Shown here: positions 5,994 to 13,232 of the stretch, one piece after another | Numbering within the stretch: position 1 is the first letter of the stretch | How the letters are laid out: every line of letters begins with the position of its first letter | NCBI GenBank assembly: GCA_046757645.1 | Contig: JBHHYS010000058.1 | Coordinates: 1 to 14,089 of the forward strand | Origin: JBHHYS01 sp046757645 | Lineage (GTDB): Bacteria; Acidobacteriota; Terriglobia; Acidiferrales; 2-02-FULL-67-57 | Length of the DNA stretch: 14,089 nucleotides | Reading direction: 5' to 3' | Notes under the pieces: model-generated | What the model saw: the letters and a program-made list of their open reading frames with translations, nothing else | Databases searched by the model: none | Told to the model about the DNA's origin: nothing | Made by a program: the position numbers and the translations under genes

Positions 5994-7655
5994 CTACACC
6001 GTCTTCGCCGACTCCCGCAAGCGGCCGGGCCAGTGCAGCCCGCCGACTCGTTCCCAGTAGGGCTGTGCGACCGACAAAAGCCCGGTGTAGAGATACCCCC
6101 AAAGAAACAGACAGAGGAAGGGAACCGTGGCGTAGTTTTCGCTGGAAAGAGCGTAGCCGGTCGCCCAGAGGAAGTAGCCGCCCAGACCGAGCTCCAGCCA
6201 GGGCAGCCACCGGCGTTCGGTGGCGCAATAGACGGTGGTGTACCACGGTTGTCGGCTGGCTTCGATGTGGTACTTGGGGGTGCGGGCGAAGGGCGACGGG
6301 ATGCCGCAGAGCGCTTCCAGCACCGCGCGGGCGTTGCGCAGGGCCACCCCGATGCCCACGGCCATCAACAACGGCAGGAAGAAAAAGGTGCGTGTCCAAT
6401 TGTGCGGATGAAGCTCCTTCTGCGCCACCAGGTAGAAGCTGGAGACGGAACAGGTGGCTGCCAGGAACAGCGGCAGGTCGATCCAGAGCACCTGCCACCA
6501 GCCCTGGTAGAAGCGCACGATCATCGCCGGCAGCAGCAAGGCCGAGAGTCCCACCATCAGCGGATAGCAGATGCAGCCGGTGAGGTGCCAGAACGCCTCC
6601 AGCTTGATGCGTGCCGGGAGGGGCGCCCGCCAGAGCCGGGGGAGGATTTTTTTCGCTGTCTGCATCAGGCCTTTGGCCCAGCGGGCCTGCTGCGCCTTGA
6701 AGGCGTTCATCTCCACGGGTAATTCCGAGGGACATTCCACCTCCGGGAGGTAGAGGCATTTCCAGCCCTGGAGTTGCGCCCGGTAGCTTAGGTCGGTGTC
6801 TTCCGTCAGAGTGTCGTGTTGCCAGCCGCCGGCCGCCCGGATGGCCGCGCGCCGCCAGACGCCGGCGGTGCCGTTGAAGTTGAAGAACAAGCCGGCGCGG
6901 GAGCGGGCGCCGTGCTCGAGCACGAAGTGGGCGTCGAGCAGAATCGCCTGCACCTCGGTGAGCAGCGAGTAGTGGCGGTTCACGTAGGTCCAGCGGGTCT
7001 GCACCATGGCCAGCTTCGGGTCGGCGAAATAGGGGAGCGTGCGCCGGAGGAAATCGGCCGGGGGCAGGAAGTCGGCGTCGAAGATGGTGATGAACTCGCC
7101 CCGCGCCTGCTCCAGGCCGGCGGCAAGCGCGCCCGCCTTGTAGCCGGTGCGGTGGCTGCGGTGAATGTGGCGAATGGACACGCCCGCGGCGGCGTGCCGG
7201 GCGACACAGGCGCGGGCCAAGGCCACGGTCTCGTCGGTGGAGTCGTCGAGCACCTGGATTTCCAGGCGGTCACGCGGGTAGTCGATGGCCGCCACCGTCG
7301 CCAGCAGCCGCTCGACCACGTACTTCTCGTTGTAGAGAGGAAGCTGTATGGTAACGTGCGGCCAGGCGGCCAGCGGGGATGGCTGCGGTCCGTGCCGCTT
7401 GCCCGGAGCGGAGTCGAGAGGAGTGAAGGCGAGGGGCGGCTGGTTATGCCGGTACTTCTTATACAAGTAGATCATCCGGTAGCGGTGCAGCCCGTAGAAG
7501 CACAGGGTGAGCAGGATGGTGAAGTAGGGCACCAGCAACAGCAGATCGAAGGCGGTGGGGTGGTAGAGGTCGCGGAAGGGGTCGTCGGCCAGCAAAAAGC
7601 GCAGGTAGCGGTCCAGGGGATTGAGCGCGGCCACGGCGTAGGAGAGGGTAGTCAT
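5994..7655 (-). CDS. Membrane GT2 glycosyltransferase, cellulose-synthase/CslA-like
   Basis: This 553-residue protein is a processive-type family 2 glycosyltransferase. It probably uses a nucleotide sugar in the cytosol to build and export a beta-linked glycan; the exact sugar cannot be told from sequence. One N-terminal membrane helix (about 36-56, FDLLLLVPYFTILLTLCFYG) is followed by the GT-A domain starting at HVTIQLPLYNE (100-110). Key residues are D137-D138 (VLDDSTDET), the metal-binding D193-A-D195 (FDADF), the general-base region TEDTD (284-288) and QQARW (322-326). At least four membrane helices follow, with FWHLTGCICYPLMVGLSALL the first. No PilZ domain is present, so direct c-di-GMP control as in BcsA is not indicated. 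The gene is divergent from the GT-C gene with only 34 bp between them. The start at 7655 lacks a strong ribosome binding site. Confidence 0.92.
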   Translation of the reverse strand: MTTLSYAVAALNPLDRYLRFLLADDPFRDLYHPTAFDLLLLVPYFTILLTLCFYGLHRYRMIYLYKKYRHNQPPLAFTPLDSAPGKRHGPQPSPLAAWPHVTIQLPLYNEKYVVERLLATVAAIDYPRDRLEIQVLDDSTDETVALARACVARHAAAGVSIRHIHRSHRTGYKAGALAAGLEQARGEFITIFDADFLPPADFLRRTLPYFADPKLAMVQTRWTYVNRHYSLLTEVQAILLDAHFVLEHGARSRAGLFFNFNGTAGVWRRAAIRAAGGWQHDTLTEDTDLSYRAQLQGWKCLYLPEVECPSELPVEMNAFKAQQARWAKGLMQTAKKILPRLWRAPLPARIKLEAFWHLTGCICYPLMVGLSALLLPAMIVRFYQGWWQVLWIDLPLFLAATCSVSSFYLVAQKELHPHNWTRTFFFLPLLMAVGIGVALRNARAVLEALCGIPSPFARTPKYHIEASRQPWYTTVYCATERRWLPWLELGLGGYFLWATGYALSSENYATVPFLCLFLWGYLYTGLLSVAQPYWERVGGLHWPGRLRESAKTV

Positions 7656-7689
7656 TTAGCTGGTTGAGTCCTGGCTTTCACGCATAGCA

Positions 7690-9003
7690 ATGGCGATGTT
7701 GCGTCGCATCTCCCAACCCGGGGTACTGGCGCTGCTGGCGGCGCTCCTCGAGGGTGCCTTTCTGGCAATCCGCTGGCTGCACCCTCTGGATGAAAGCGTG
7801 GCGGAGGTAATCGCCGTGGGCCTGGCCGCCAGCGTCATCTATCTGGGGGCCGCCTGGCTGGCTTTGTCCTGGCGGGAGTCCACGCCGGCGGCCCTGGCGG
7901 TGGTTTTGCTTGCCACCGTTGTCTTTCGCGCCACGCTCTTTCCTCTCCCTCCAACCCTCTCCAAAGATCTCTATCGCTACGTGTGGGAAGGGGAAATCCA
8001 GCTTGCTGGCCAGAACCCCTATCTCGCCGCGCCCGCCGACCCGCGGCTGGCCGACGTGCGCCCGGCGGAATTCGATCGCCTGCCGGGAAAGGAGGTTCCC
8101 ACCGCCTATGCACCTCTCACGGAGCTGCTCTTCCGAGTGACCGCCCGACTCGATGGCCCGGCGGGGTTCAAACTCGCGAGCGTAGTCTTCGATCTGGGAA
8201 CGTTGCTTCTAGTGGTGGGGCTGTTGCGCGTGCGTCGCCAGCCACCCGTGCGTGCCCTCCTCTATGGCTGGTGCCCGCTGGTGGTATTGGAGTTCGCGGG
8301 CAGCGGGCACAACGATTCTCTCGTGCTCTTTACGCTGCTGCTTGCCAGCCTGCTGATTATACGGCGGCGGGTGGGAGTGTCAATCGTGGTGCTGGCCGCC
8401 GCCACTATGAGCAAGTGGTTTGCCGGGGTGGCCGCCCCGGTGTTCCTCCGGCGGGGGCGATGGTGGGGTGTACCGCTGTTTGCCGCGACCGCGCTCCTTC
8501 TTGGTTTTCCCTACCGCGCGGCCGGGGGCAATCTCCTCGCCGGCGTACTCACCTACGCCGAGACGTGGCGCAACAATGCCAGCCTCTACGGGCTGCTGGG
8601 AGCAGCCAGCGGGGAGGAATGTCTCGCCACCGGGGTGGCCCTGGGGGTGGTGGGCGGGTTGGCGCTACACTGCGCCCTCGCCCGCACGGAGCCGCTGCGC
8701 GCCTGCTACCTATTGATCGCCGCCCTGCTGCTTCTTTCTCCCAGCGTGTTTCCCTGGTACGTTACCTGGCTGGTGCCGTTCCTTTGCTTCTTTCCTCACC
8801 CCGCGCTGCTGCTGTTCACCGCCACCGTGCTGCTCAGTTACCACGTGCTGATTGACTACACCGCGCTGGGCCTCTGGCACTACACGCCCTGGCTGGTGTG
8901 GCTCGAATACCTCCCGGTCTACGCCCTGCTGCTCTGGGGCGGGTTTCGGCCCGGAGCCCGCAGGGGTAAACGGGGCGGCGCGGCGGAACCGGCTGTGGGC
9001 TAG
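7690..9003 (+). CDS. Polytopic GT-C glycosyltransferase, GT87/DUF2029-like
   Basis: The 437-residue product is almost entirely hydrophobic, with about ten predicted membrane helices. An early loop reads LSKDLYRYVWEG (90-101), followed by GQNPYLAAP (107-115). A D-x-Y-R-Y-x-W motif followed by NPY is typical of GT-C enzymes of the GT87/DUF2029 group, which transfer a sugar from a polyprenyl-phosphate donor on the outer face of the membrane; D93 is the likely catalytic residue. A later GSGHNDSLVLF block and SKWFAGVAAPVF fit the same group. The donor and acceptor are unknown. Its position divergent from the GT2 gene suggests both serve one envelope glycan. ATG 7690 or 7696 could start it; neither has a clear ribosome binding site. 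Its stop overlaps the mqnE stop in a shared CTAG. Confidence 0.85.
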   Translation: MAMLRRISQPGVLALLAALLEGAFLAIRWLHPLDESVAEVIAVGLAASVIYLGAAWLALSWRESTPAALAVVLLATVVFRATLFPLPPTLSKDLYRYVWEGEIQLAGQNPYLAAPADPRLADVRPAEFDRLPGKEVPTAYAPLTELLFRVTARLDGPAGFKLASVVFDLGTLLLVVGLLRVRRQPPVRALLYGWCPLVVLEFAGSGHNDSLVLFTLLLASLLIIRRRVGVSIVVLAAATMSKWFAGVAAPVFLRRGRWWGVPLFAATALLLGFPYRAAGGNLLAGVLTYAETWRNNASLYGLLGAASGEECLATGVALGVVGGLALHCALARTEPLRACYLLIAALLLLSPSVFPWYVTWLVPFLCFFPHPALLLFTATVLLSYHVLIDYTALGLWHYTPWLVWLEYLPVYALLLWGGFRPGARRGKRGGAAEPAVG

Positions 9004-10145
9004 ACGTTAACGCTGAGGGTGGTCTCGACCCGCACGTGGCCGCCGGGGGTGCGAGTTACCGGGCGGTAGAGGGTGTCGCGCTCCGCCGGCTGGCGCCCGG
9101 CTTCCCGGATGAGCCGCAGCAGCTCGGAGCGGCGCAGTGCCTGGGCGGTGGTGGCCCCCGCATCGTGGTAAATCTTCTCCTCGATTACGGTGCCGTCAAT
9201 GTCGTCGGCGCCGAAGCGCAGCGCCACCTGCGCCATCGCCGGGGTGAGCATAATCCAGTAGGCCTTGATGTGGGGGAAGTTGTCGAGCAGCAGGCGGCTG
9301 ACGGCAACTGTCTTCAGGTCGAGGAAGCCCGTGGGTGTGGGCAAGTGGCTGAGGGCGGTGTTGGCGGGGTGGAAGGCCAGGGGGATGAAGCAGACGAAGC
9401 CGCGGGTCTCATCCTGGAGCGTCCGCAGCTTGAGCAGGTGGTCGACCCGCTCCTCCTCGGTCTCGATGTGGCCGTAGAGCATGGTGGCGTTTGAATGCAG
9501 GCCGAGCTGGTGCGCGGTGCGCGCCGTCGCCAGCCACAACTGCCCGGAAATCTTGTGGTCGCAGATTACCTTGCGCACCCGGGGATGGAAAATCTCCGCC
9601 CCCCCGCCCGGCAGCGACCCCAGGCCCGCTTCCTTGAGCTTCATTAGGGTGTCGCGGATGGAAAGCTTGGCCACCCGGGCCAGGTAGGCAATCTCCACCA
9701 TGGTGAACGCCTTCAGGTGCACGTGGGGGAAGCGCTCCTTCAGCCCGCGCAGCAGGTCGAGGAAGTAGTCGAAGGGCAGGTCGGGGTGGAGCCCGCCGAC
9801 GATGTGGAACTCGGTGACGCCTTCGTCGTAGCCGCTCGCCGCCCGCTGGAAGGCTTCTTCCAGCGCCATGGTGTAAGCGCCGGGGGCGCTCGAGTCGCGC
9901 CCGAAGGCGCACAGCCGGCAGTGGGCCACACAAACATTGGTGGGATTCAGGTGACGGTTGACGTTGTAGTAGCAGAGGTTGCCGTTTTTCTGCTCCCGGA
10001 CGAAGTTCGCCAGCCAGCCCAGCGCCAGCAGGTCGTTCGAGCGATAGAGCGCGATGCCGTCCTCAAAGCTCAGCCGCGCGCCGCCCCGCACCTTTTCGGC
10101 AATCGGTGCGAGCCGCTTGTCTTCGATGATGAGCTGCCCGGTCAT
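9000..10145 (-). CDS. mqnE: Aminodeoxyfutalosine synthase (radical SAM)
   Basis: MqnE is a radical S-adenosylmethionine enzyme that joins an adenosyl group to the 3-[(1-carboxyvinyl)oxy]benzoate made by MqnA, giving aminodeoxyfutalosine in the futalosine route to menaquinone. The 381-residue length is typical. The cluster motif is CVAHCRLC (C72, C76, C79), preceded by NVNRHLNPTN and followed by CAFGRD. HIVGGLHPDLPFDYF, SLPGGGAEIF and the SNATMLYGHIET strand are family hallmarks that separate MqnE from the related MqnC and from CofG/CofH. It lies 200 bp downstream of the ubiA-type gene on the same strand, with a hairpin repeat between them. A TATAAA at 10177-10172 could be a -10 box, but no matching -35 is seen. 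Confidence 0.95.
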   Translation of the reverse strand: MTGQLIIEDKRLAPIAEKVRGGARLSFEDGIALYRSNDLLALGWLANFVREQKNGNLCYYNVNRHLNPTNVCVAHCRLCAFGRDSSAPGAYTMALEEAFQRAASGYDEGVTEFHIVGGLHPDLPFDYFLDLLRGLKERFPHVHLKAFTMVEIAYLARVAKLSIRDTLMKLKEAGLGSLPGGGAEIFHPRVRKVICDHKISGQLWLATARTAHQLGLHSNATMLYGHIETEEERVDHLLKLRTLQDETRGFVCFIPLAFHPANTALSHLPTPTGFLDLKTVAVSRLLLDNFPHIKAYWIMLTPAMAQVALRFGADDIDGTVIEEKIYHDAGATTAQALRRSELLRLIREAGRQPAERDTLYRPVTRTPGGHVRVETTLSVNV

Positions 10146-10177
10146 CCGCGGTAAAAAATCTTCCCAGTCGCTTTATA

Positions 10178-10306
10178 TGTCATTCCGAGCCTGTCCCGAG
10201 CGAAGTCGAGGGGCCACGCCTGCCTGCGGTAGCTAAGCGAGGGATCTGGTTTCTCTAAGAGCAGACCCCCTGACGCCACTCAGGAAAGGCTCCGCTCGGG
10301 GTGGCA
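10178..10306. repeat. GTCATTCCGAGC hairpin element, copy 1
   Basis: TGTCATTCCGAGC at 10178-10190 is inverted at 10294-10306 (GCTCGGGGTGGCA, 10 of 13 paired). The interior carries a module that reads on the minus strand CGACTTCGCTCGGGACAGG (10209-10191) and an AGCAGACCCC block at 10260-10269, both shared with copy 2 at 13382-13499. No open frame or transposase is inside. It sits between the ubiA-type gene and mqnE, so it interrupts an otherwise tight cluster. Confidence 0.7.
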
Positions 10307-10333
10307 GAGCGACCAGTGCTCGGAGGACTTTCA

Positions 10334-10354
10334 AACCTCCAGCCTCTAGCCTCC
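10334..10354 (-). repeat. Short heptamer tandem repeat (GGAGGCT type)
   Basis: On the minus strand three adjacent 7-nt units read GGAGGCT, AGAGGCT and GGAGGTT. The ubiA-type gene ends inside this tract: its stop TAG (10348-10346) spans the first unit boundary. The period is the same as in the CGAAAAN family, but the unit is different. Confidence 0.45.
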
Positions 10355-11284
10355 TGCCACAAGAATATCTACGCCCCAAAAGAGCAGGAGCAGAATACTA
10401 ATATAGCCGTTCACCGTAAAAAATGCAGCATTCACTCTGCTCAAGTCGTGCGCTTTGACCAGCGAGTGCTCGTAGGCCAGCAGCGCTCCCACCACCAGCA
10501 CACCCGCATAGGCCAGCCCGCCCAGCTCGGCCAGCCGCGCCAGCCAGACCAGCAGTCCCAGCATCACTAGGTGCAGTCCGCGCGCCACCCACAGCGCGGC
10601 CGCGATTCCAATGCGGGCAGGCAGGGAAGCGAGACCGGCGCGGCGGTCGAACTCAACGTCCTGGCAGGCATAGATGATGTCGAAGCCCGCCACCCAGAAG
10701 AGCACCGCCAGGGTAAGAGGAATGATTTGCCCATCAAGCGTGCCCCGCACCGCGACCCACGCGCCGGCGGGCGCCATCCCCAGGCAGAAGCCCAACACCC
10801 AGTGGGTCAGCAAGGTGAAGCGCTTGGTATAGGAATAGAAAAACAATACTACCAGCACCGGCGGCGAGAGTTTGAAGGCCAGGGAATTCAGTTGCCAGGC
10901 GGCGAAGAGCAGCACGCCCGCCGCGGCCAGCGTAAACACCCAGGCAAAGCTCAGAGAGAGCTTCCCGGTGGGCAGCTCCCGTCCGGTGGTGCGGGGATTC
11001 TCGGCGTCGTAGCGGATGTCAGCGATGCGGTTGAAGGCCATGGCGGCGCTGCGCCCGCCCACCATGGCCACGATAATCCACAAAAGCTGAGGCGTCGTCG
11101 GCCAGCCCTGCGCGGCCAGCAGCGCTCCCAGCAGGGCAAACGGTAGGGCGAATACCGAGTGCTCGAAGCGGATCATCCGCAGGGTGAGCAGAAGCGACCG
11201 AAAAGGGAAAAACGAAAACCGAAAATCGGAGTGAGCGCTATCCGCGTCGAGTTTCGATTTTCGCATTTCGAGTTTCGTGTTCAT
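10346..11284 (-). CDS. ubiA: UbiA-family prenyltransferase, probable MqnP of the futalosine pathway
   Basis: This integral membrane enzyme attaches a polyprenyl chain to an aromatic acid; next to mqnE and ubiX the likely acceptor is the 1,4-dihydroxy-6-naphthoate-type menaquinone precursor. Counting from ATG 11284 (312 residues), the first Asp-rich motif is NRIADIRYD (85-93) and the second is DVEFD (209-213), followed by LASLPARIG. About eight membrane helices are present. The ATG at 11284 overlaps the ubiX stop as ATGA, a usual sign of translational coupling. However, residues about 3-28 are a translation of a heptamer repeat. The family-like sequence starts only at LLLTLRMIRFEHSVFALPF (31-49), and an alternative ATG lies at 11176. 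The gene ends in a second heptamer tract. Confidence 0.9.
   Translation of the reverse strand: MNTKLEMRKSKLDADSAHSDFRFSFFPFRSLLLTLRMIRFEHSVFALPFALLGALLAAQGWPTTPQLLWIIVAMVGGRSAAMAFNRIADIRYDAENPRTTGRELPTGKLSLSFAWVFTLAAAGVLLFAAWQLNSLAFKLSPPVLVVLFFYSYTKRFTLLTHWVLGFCLGMAPAGAWVAVRGTLDGQIIPLTLAVLFWVAGFDIIYACQDVEFDRRAGLASLPARIGIAAALWVARGLHLVMLGLLVWLARLAELGGLAYAGVLVVGALLAYEHSLVKAHDLSRVNAAFFTVNGYISILLLLFWGVDILVAGG
11199..11277. repeat. Degenerate heptamer repeat, inverted pair (copy C)
   Basis: Five plus-strand units (11199-11233, starting CGAAAAG, GGAAAAA) face five minus-strand units (11277-11243, starting CGAAACT, CGAAATG). About 24 of 33 bases in the arms match as an inverted repeat. The element lies wholly within the 5' part of the ubiA-type reading frame, directly after the overlapping ubiX stop. 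Its structure is the same as copy A, with a short non-repeat centre. Confidence 0.62.
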
Positions 11285-11889
11285 CCTCTCGTGCCTTTCC
11301 ACTGGTATTGCTTGGGCTGGGGCAGGCCCAGCCGGACGAGCAAGCGGTAGCAGAACTGCGTGACCAGTTCGGCGATGCTGGGGGCGCCGAAGTAGTAGCC
11401 CGGTGAGAGGGGAAAATTCACCCCGCCGGCGCGTGCCACCCGGAGCATATTTTCCAGATGAATGGGATTGAGGGGGGTGTCGCGCCAGCAGAGCAACACC
11501 GGCCGGCCCTCTTTCAGGTGGACGTCGGCGGCCCGGCGCATCAGGTTGTCGGTGATGCCGTTGGCGATCGCACCCAGCGTCCCCATCGAGCAGGGAATGA
11601 TCACCATGCCGTCGGTGGGATGGCTGCCGCTGGCAATCGAGGCGCCGATGTTGGCGTTATGCAGGTAGTCGAACTTTTTCGACTTGCTGCCCGCCAGCAG
11701 AGAGGGGATTTCGCTCGGGTCCTTGGGCACGAGCTTCAACTCGTCCCGCAGGATGCGCAGCCCGCCGCTCGAAACCACCACGTGCACGCGCTCGACCCGC
11801 TTGTCGGCTGCCAGCAGCTCGAGCAAGCGCTGCGCGTAGATGCCGCCCGAGGCCCCGCTGATGCCCACTACAATGGTTTTCTCGTTCAT
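11281..11889 (-). CDS. ubiX: Flavin prenyltransferase UbiX (MqnM-like)
   Basis: UbiX joins dimethylallyl phosphate to FMN to make prenylated FMN, the cofactor of UbiD-type decarboxylases. Beside a prenyltransferase and mqnE it probably serves the menaquinone decarboxylation step; the UbiD partner is not in the window. The 202-residue product shows GISGASG (9-15) for flavin binding, SSGGLRIL, IIPCSMGTLGAIANGITDNL, the basic block RRAADVHLKEGRPVLLC, and RDTPLNPIHLENMLRVARAG. I chose ATG 11889; a TTG at 11928 would overlap the promoter and adds a tail not seen in the family. There is no ribosome binding site, and the predicted transcript starts only about 7 nt upstream, so translation may be near-leaderless. 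Confidence 0.95.
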   Translation of the reverse strand: MNEKTIVVGISGASGGIYAQRLLELLAADKRVERVHVVVSSGGLRILRDELKLVPKDPSEIPSLLAGSKSKKFDYLHNANIGASIASGSHPTDGMVIIPCSMGTLGAIANGITDNLMRRAADVHLKEGRPVLLCWRDTPLNPIHLENMLRVARAGGVNFPLSPGYYFGAPSIAELVTQFCYRLLVRLGLPQPKQYQWKGTRG

Positions 11890-11903
11890 AGGGGGAAAGA
11901 GGC

Positions 11904-11933
11904 ATCTTAGGGCGCGCTTCTCCGCCAAGTCAA
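11904..11933 (-). promoter_or_regulatory. Candidate promoter of the ubiX-ubiA unit
   Basis: On the minus strand TTGACT (11933-11928) and TAAGAT (11909-11904) are separated by 18 nt. Start of transcription would fall near 11897, only about 7 nt before the ubiX ATG at 11889. On the other strand a TATGAT (11984-11989) without a good -35 could serve the SnoaL-like gene. Confidence 0.55.
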
Positions 11934-12038
11934 GGAAAGGCCCGCAACGGCCGCCGCCTTCCTATTTCCCTCCCCGGTTCGTGTATGATTAGGCGGCACA
12001 GATACAGATGGGGAGATGTCCCCCAGCCAGCGTGCGCC

Positions 12039-12446
12039 ATGGCTTCCACACAGCCCGGCGAGATTGTTCTTTCCTTCATCCGGAGAATTAACCGGGGAGA
12101 CGTGGACGGGCTGTGCGCCTTGATGACCGCGGACCATACTTTCGTGGATGCCGGCGGCTATACGCTGCGGGGAGTGGAGGAGATGCGGAAAGCCTGGGAC
12201 GGCTACTTCCGACTTTTTCCCGACTACAAGATTTCGCCCGAGGAAATCCTGGAGAAAGGCGATCGCGTGGCCGTCTTTGGAGTGGCGGAAGCCACCTACG
12301 CGGTCGAGGGCAAGTTGCCCCCAGAGAACCACTGGAAGATTCCCGCCGCTTGGAAGGCTGTGGTGCGAGGCGCCAGGGTCGCGGAATGGCGCGTCTACGC
12401 CGATAACCAGCCAGCGCGCAAACTGATGGGTGAGCAGGTTCCGTAG
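12039..12446 (+). CDS. SnoaL-like / NTF2-fold protein of unknown substrate
   Basis: The 135-residue product has the outline of the SnoaL-like polyketide cyclase group of the NTF2 fold. An N-terminal helix pair (IVLSFIRRINRGDVDGLCALM) leads to DHTFVDAGGYTLRGVEEMRKAW. Then comes FRLFPDYKISPEEILEKGDRVAVFGV, and a final strand ends in EWRVYADNQPARKLM. Such proteins form small cone-shaped dimers, and many have no assigned reaction. The initiator is most likely ATG 12039; an in-frame ATG at 11985 overlaps a -10-like sequence. No clear ribosome binding site is present. The stop codon lies in the left arm of a hairpin that separates this gene from larB 38 bp further on. Confidence 0.8.
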   Translation: MASTQPGEIVLSFIRRINRGDVDGLCALMTADHTFVDAGGYTLRGVEEMRKAWDGYFRLFPDYKISPEEILEKGDRVAVFGVAEATYAVEGKLPPENHWKIPAAWKAVVRGARVAEWRVYADNQPARKLMGEQVP

Positions 12447-12472
12447 TCCCGCTGAGCGGGGCAGACGGAACC
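12437..12472 (+). promoter_or_regulatory. Two-tier RNA hairpin between the SnoaL-like gene and larB
   Basis: GGTTCCGT (12437-12444) pairs with ACGGAACC (12465-12472), and inside it CCCGC (12448-12452) pairs with GCGGG (12456-12460) around a TGA loop. All 13 pairs are perfect. The internal loop is 3 nt on the left and 4 nt on the right. The left arm contains the upstream stop codon, and the right arm ends 12 nt before the larB ATG, where no ribosome binding site is seen. An 8-nt direct repeat GCAGACGG (12461 and 12473) overlaps it. No U-tract follows, so it may act on larB translation or mRNA ends rather than as a terminator. Confidence 0.45.
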
Positions 12473-12484
12473 GCAGACGGCTCA

Positions 12485-13231
12485 ATGACTGAGAGTGAAA
12501 TTCAAAAACTGCTGGAGAGGGTACGCCGCGGCACGCTCAAGCCGGCGGCGGCCTTGGAGCGGCTGCGGCACCTGCCCTTCGAAGACCTGGGCTTCGCCAA
12601 GATTGACCACCACCGCTCCTTGCGCCAGGGCTACGCTGAAGTCATCTACGCCCCCGGCAAGCGTCCCGCGCAGGTGGTGAGCATCCTGCGCCGCATGGCG
12701 AAAAACCAGCACAACGTGCTCATCACCCGCGCCGACCGCAAGCTCTATCAGCAGGTCAAGCGCGTCGCTCCCCGGGCGCGCTTCCACGAGCTCTCCGGGG
12801 TCATCAGCATCCGCAAGAACCGCGAAGTGACGGGCAAAGGTTTGATTCTGGTGGTGGCCGCCGGCACCTCGGACATTCCCGTGGCGGAAGAAGCCTTGGT
12901 GACGGCTGAGCTGCTGGGGAACCGCGCCGAGGCCCTTTATGACGTGGGCGTGGCCGGCATCCACCGCCTGATGGGGCATCATAAAAAGCTGGCCGCAGCG
13001 CGGGTCATCATCTGCGTCGCCGGGATGGAAGGCGCCCTACCCAGCGTGGTGGGCGGGCTGGTTCGGGTGCCGGTGATTGCCGTGCCCACCAGCATCGGCT
13101 ACGGGACAAGTTTCTCCGGCCTGGCGGCGCTGCTCGCCATGCTCAACAGTTGCGCTTCGAACGTGGGGGTGGTCAATATTGATAATGGGTTTGGAGCAGG
13201 TTGTATGGCGAGTGTTATAAATCGTCTCTGA
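12485..13231 (+). CDS. larB: LarB, pyridinium-3,5-biscarboxylate mononucleotide synthase
   Basis: LarB carboxylates and hydrolyses nicotinate adenine dinucleotide, the first step toward the nickel-pincer nucleotide cofactor of lactate racemase and related enzymes. The 248-residue length is normal. The C-terminal half is PurE-like: VVAAGTSDIPVAEEA, YDVGVAGIHRLMGH, IICVAGMEGALPSVVGGL and VPVIAVPTSIGYGTSF. C223 in LNSCASN corresponds to the cysteine that forms a covalent adduct in Lactiplantibacillus LarB. Codons 231-247 switch abruptly to A/T third positions (14 of 17), unlike the rest of the gene, and a GC-rich alternative 3' end lies just downstream. The ATG at 12485 lacks a ribosome binding site and follows a hairpin. 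LarC and LarE are not in the window. Confidence 0.95.
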   Translation: MTESEIQKLLERVRRGTLKPAAALERLRHLPFEDLGFAKIDHHRSLRQGYAEVIYAPGKRPAQVVSILRRMAKNQHNVLITRADRKLYQQVKRVAPRARFHELSGVISIRKNREVTGKGLILVVAAGTSDIPVAEEALVTAELLGNRAEALYDVGVAGIHRLMGHHKKLAAARVIICVAGMEGALPSVVGGLVRVPVIAVPTSIGYGTSFSGLAALLAMLNSCASNVGVVNIDNGFGAGCMASVINRL

Positions 13232-13232
13232 C

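Noticed and set aside
5824..6759. N-terminal extension of the aminopeptidase frame to 771 residues
   Set aside because: A signal peptide and a good ribosome binding site mark the start at 5823; the extension overlaps the GT2 gene in another frame on the same strand.
7656..7685. Nine-codon leader peptide upstream of the GT2 gene whose TAA overlaps its ATG
   Set aside because: There is no ribosome binding site and no attenuator structure; short frames like this are common by chance.
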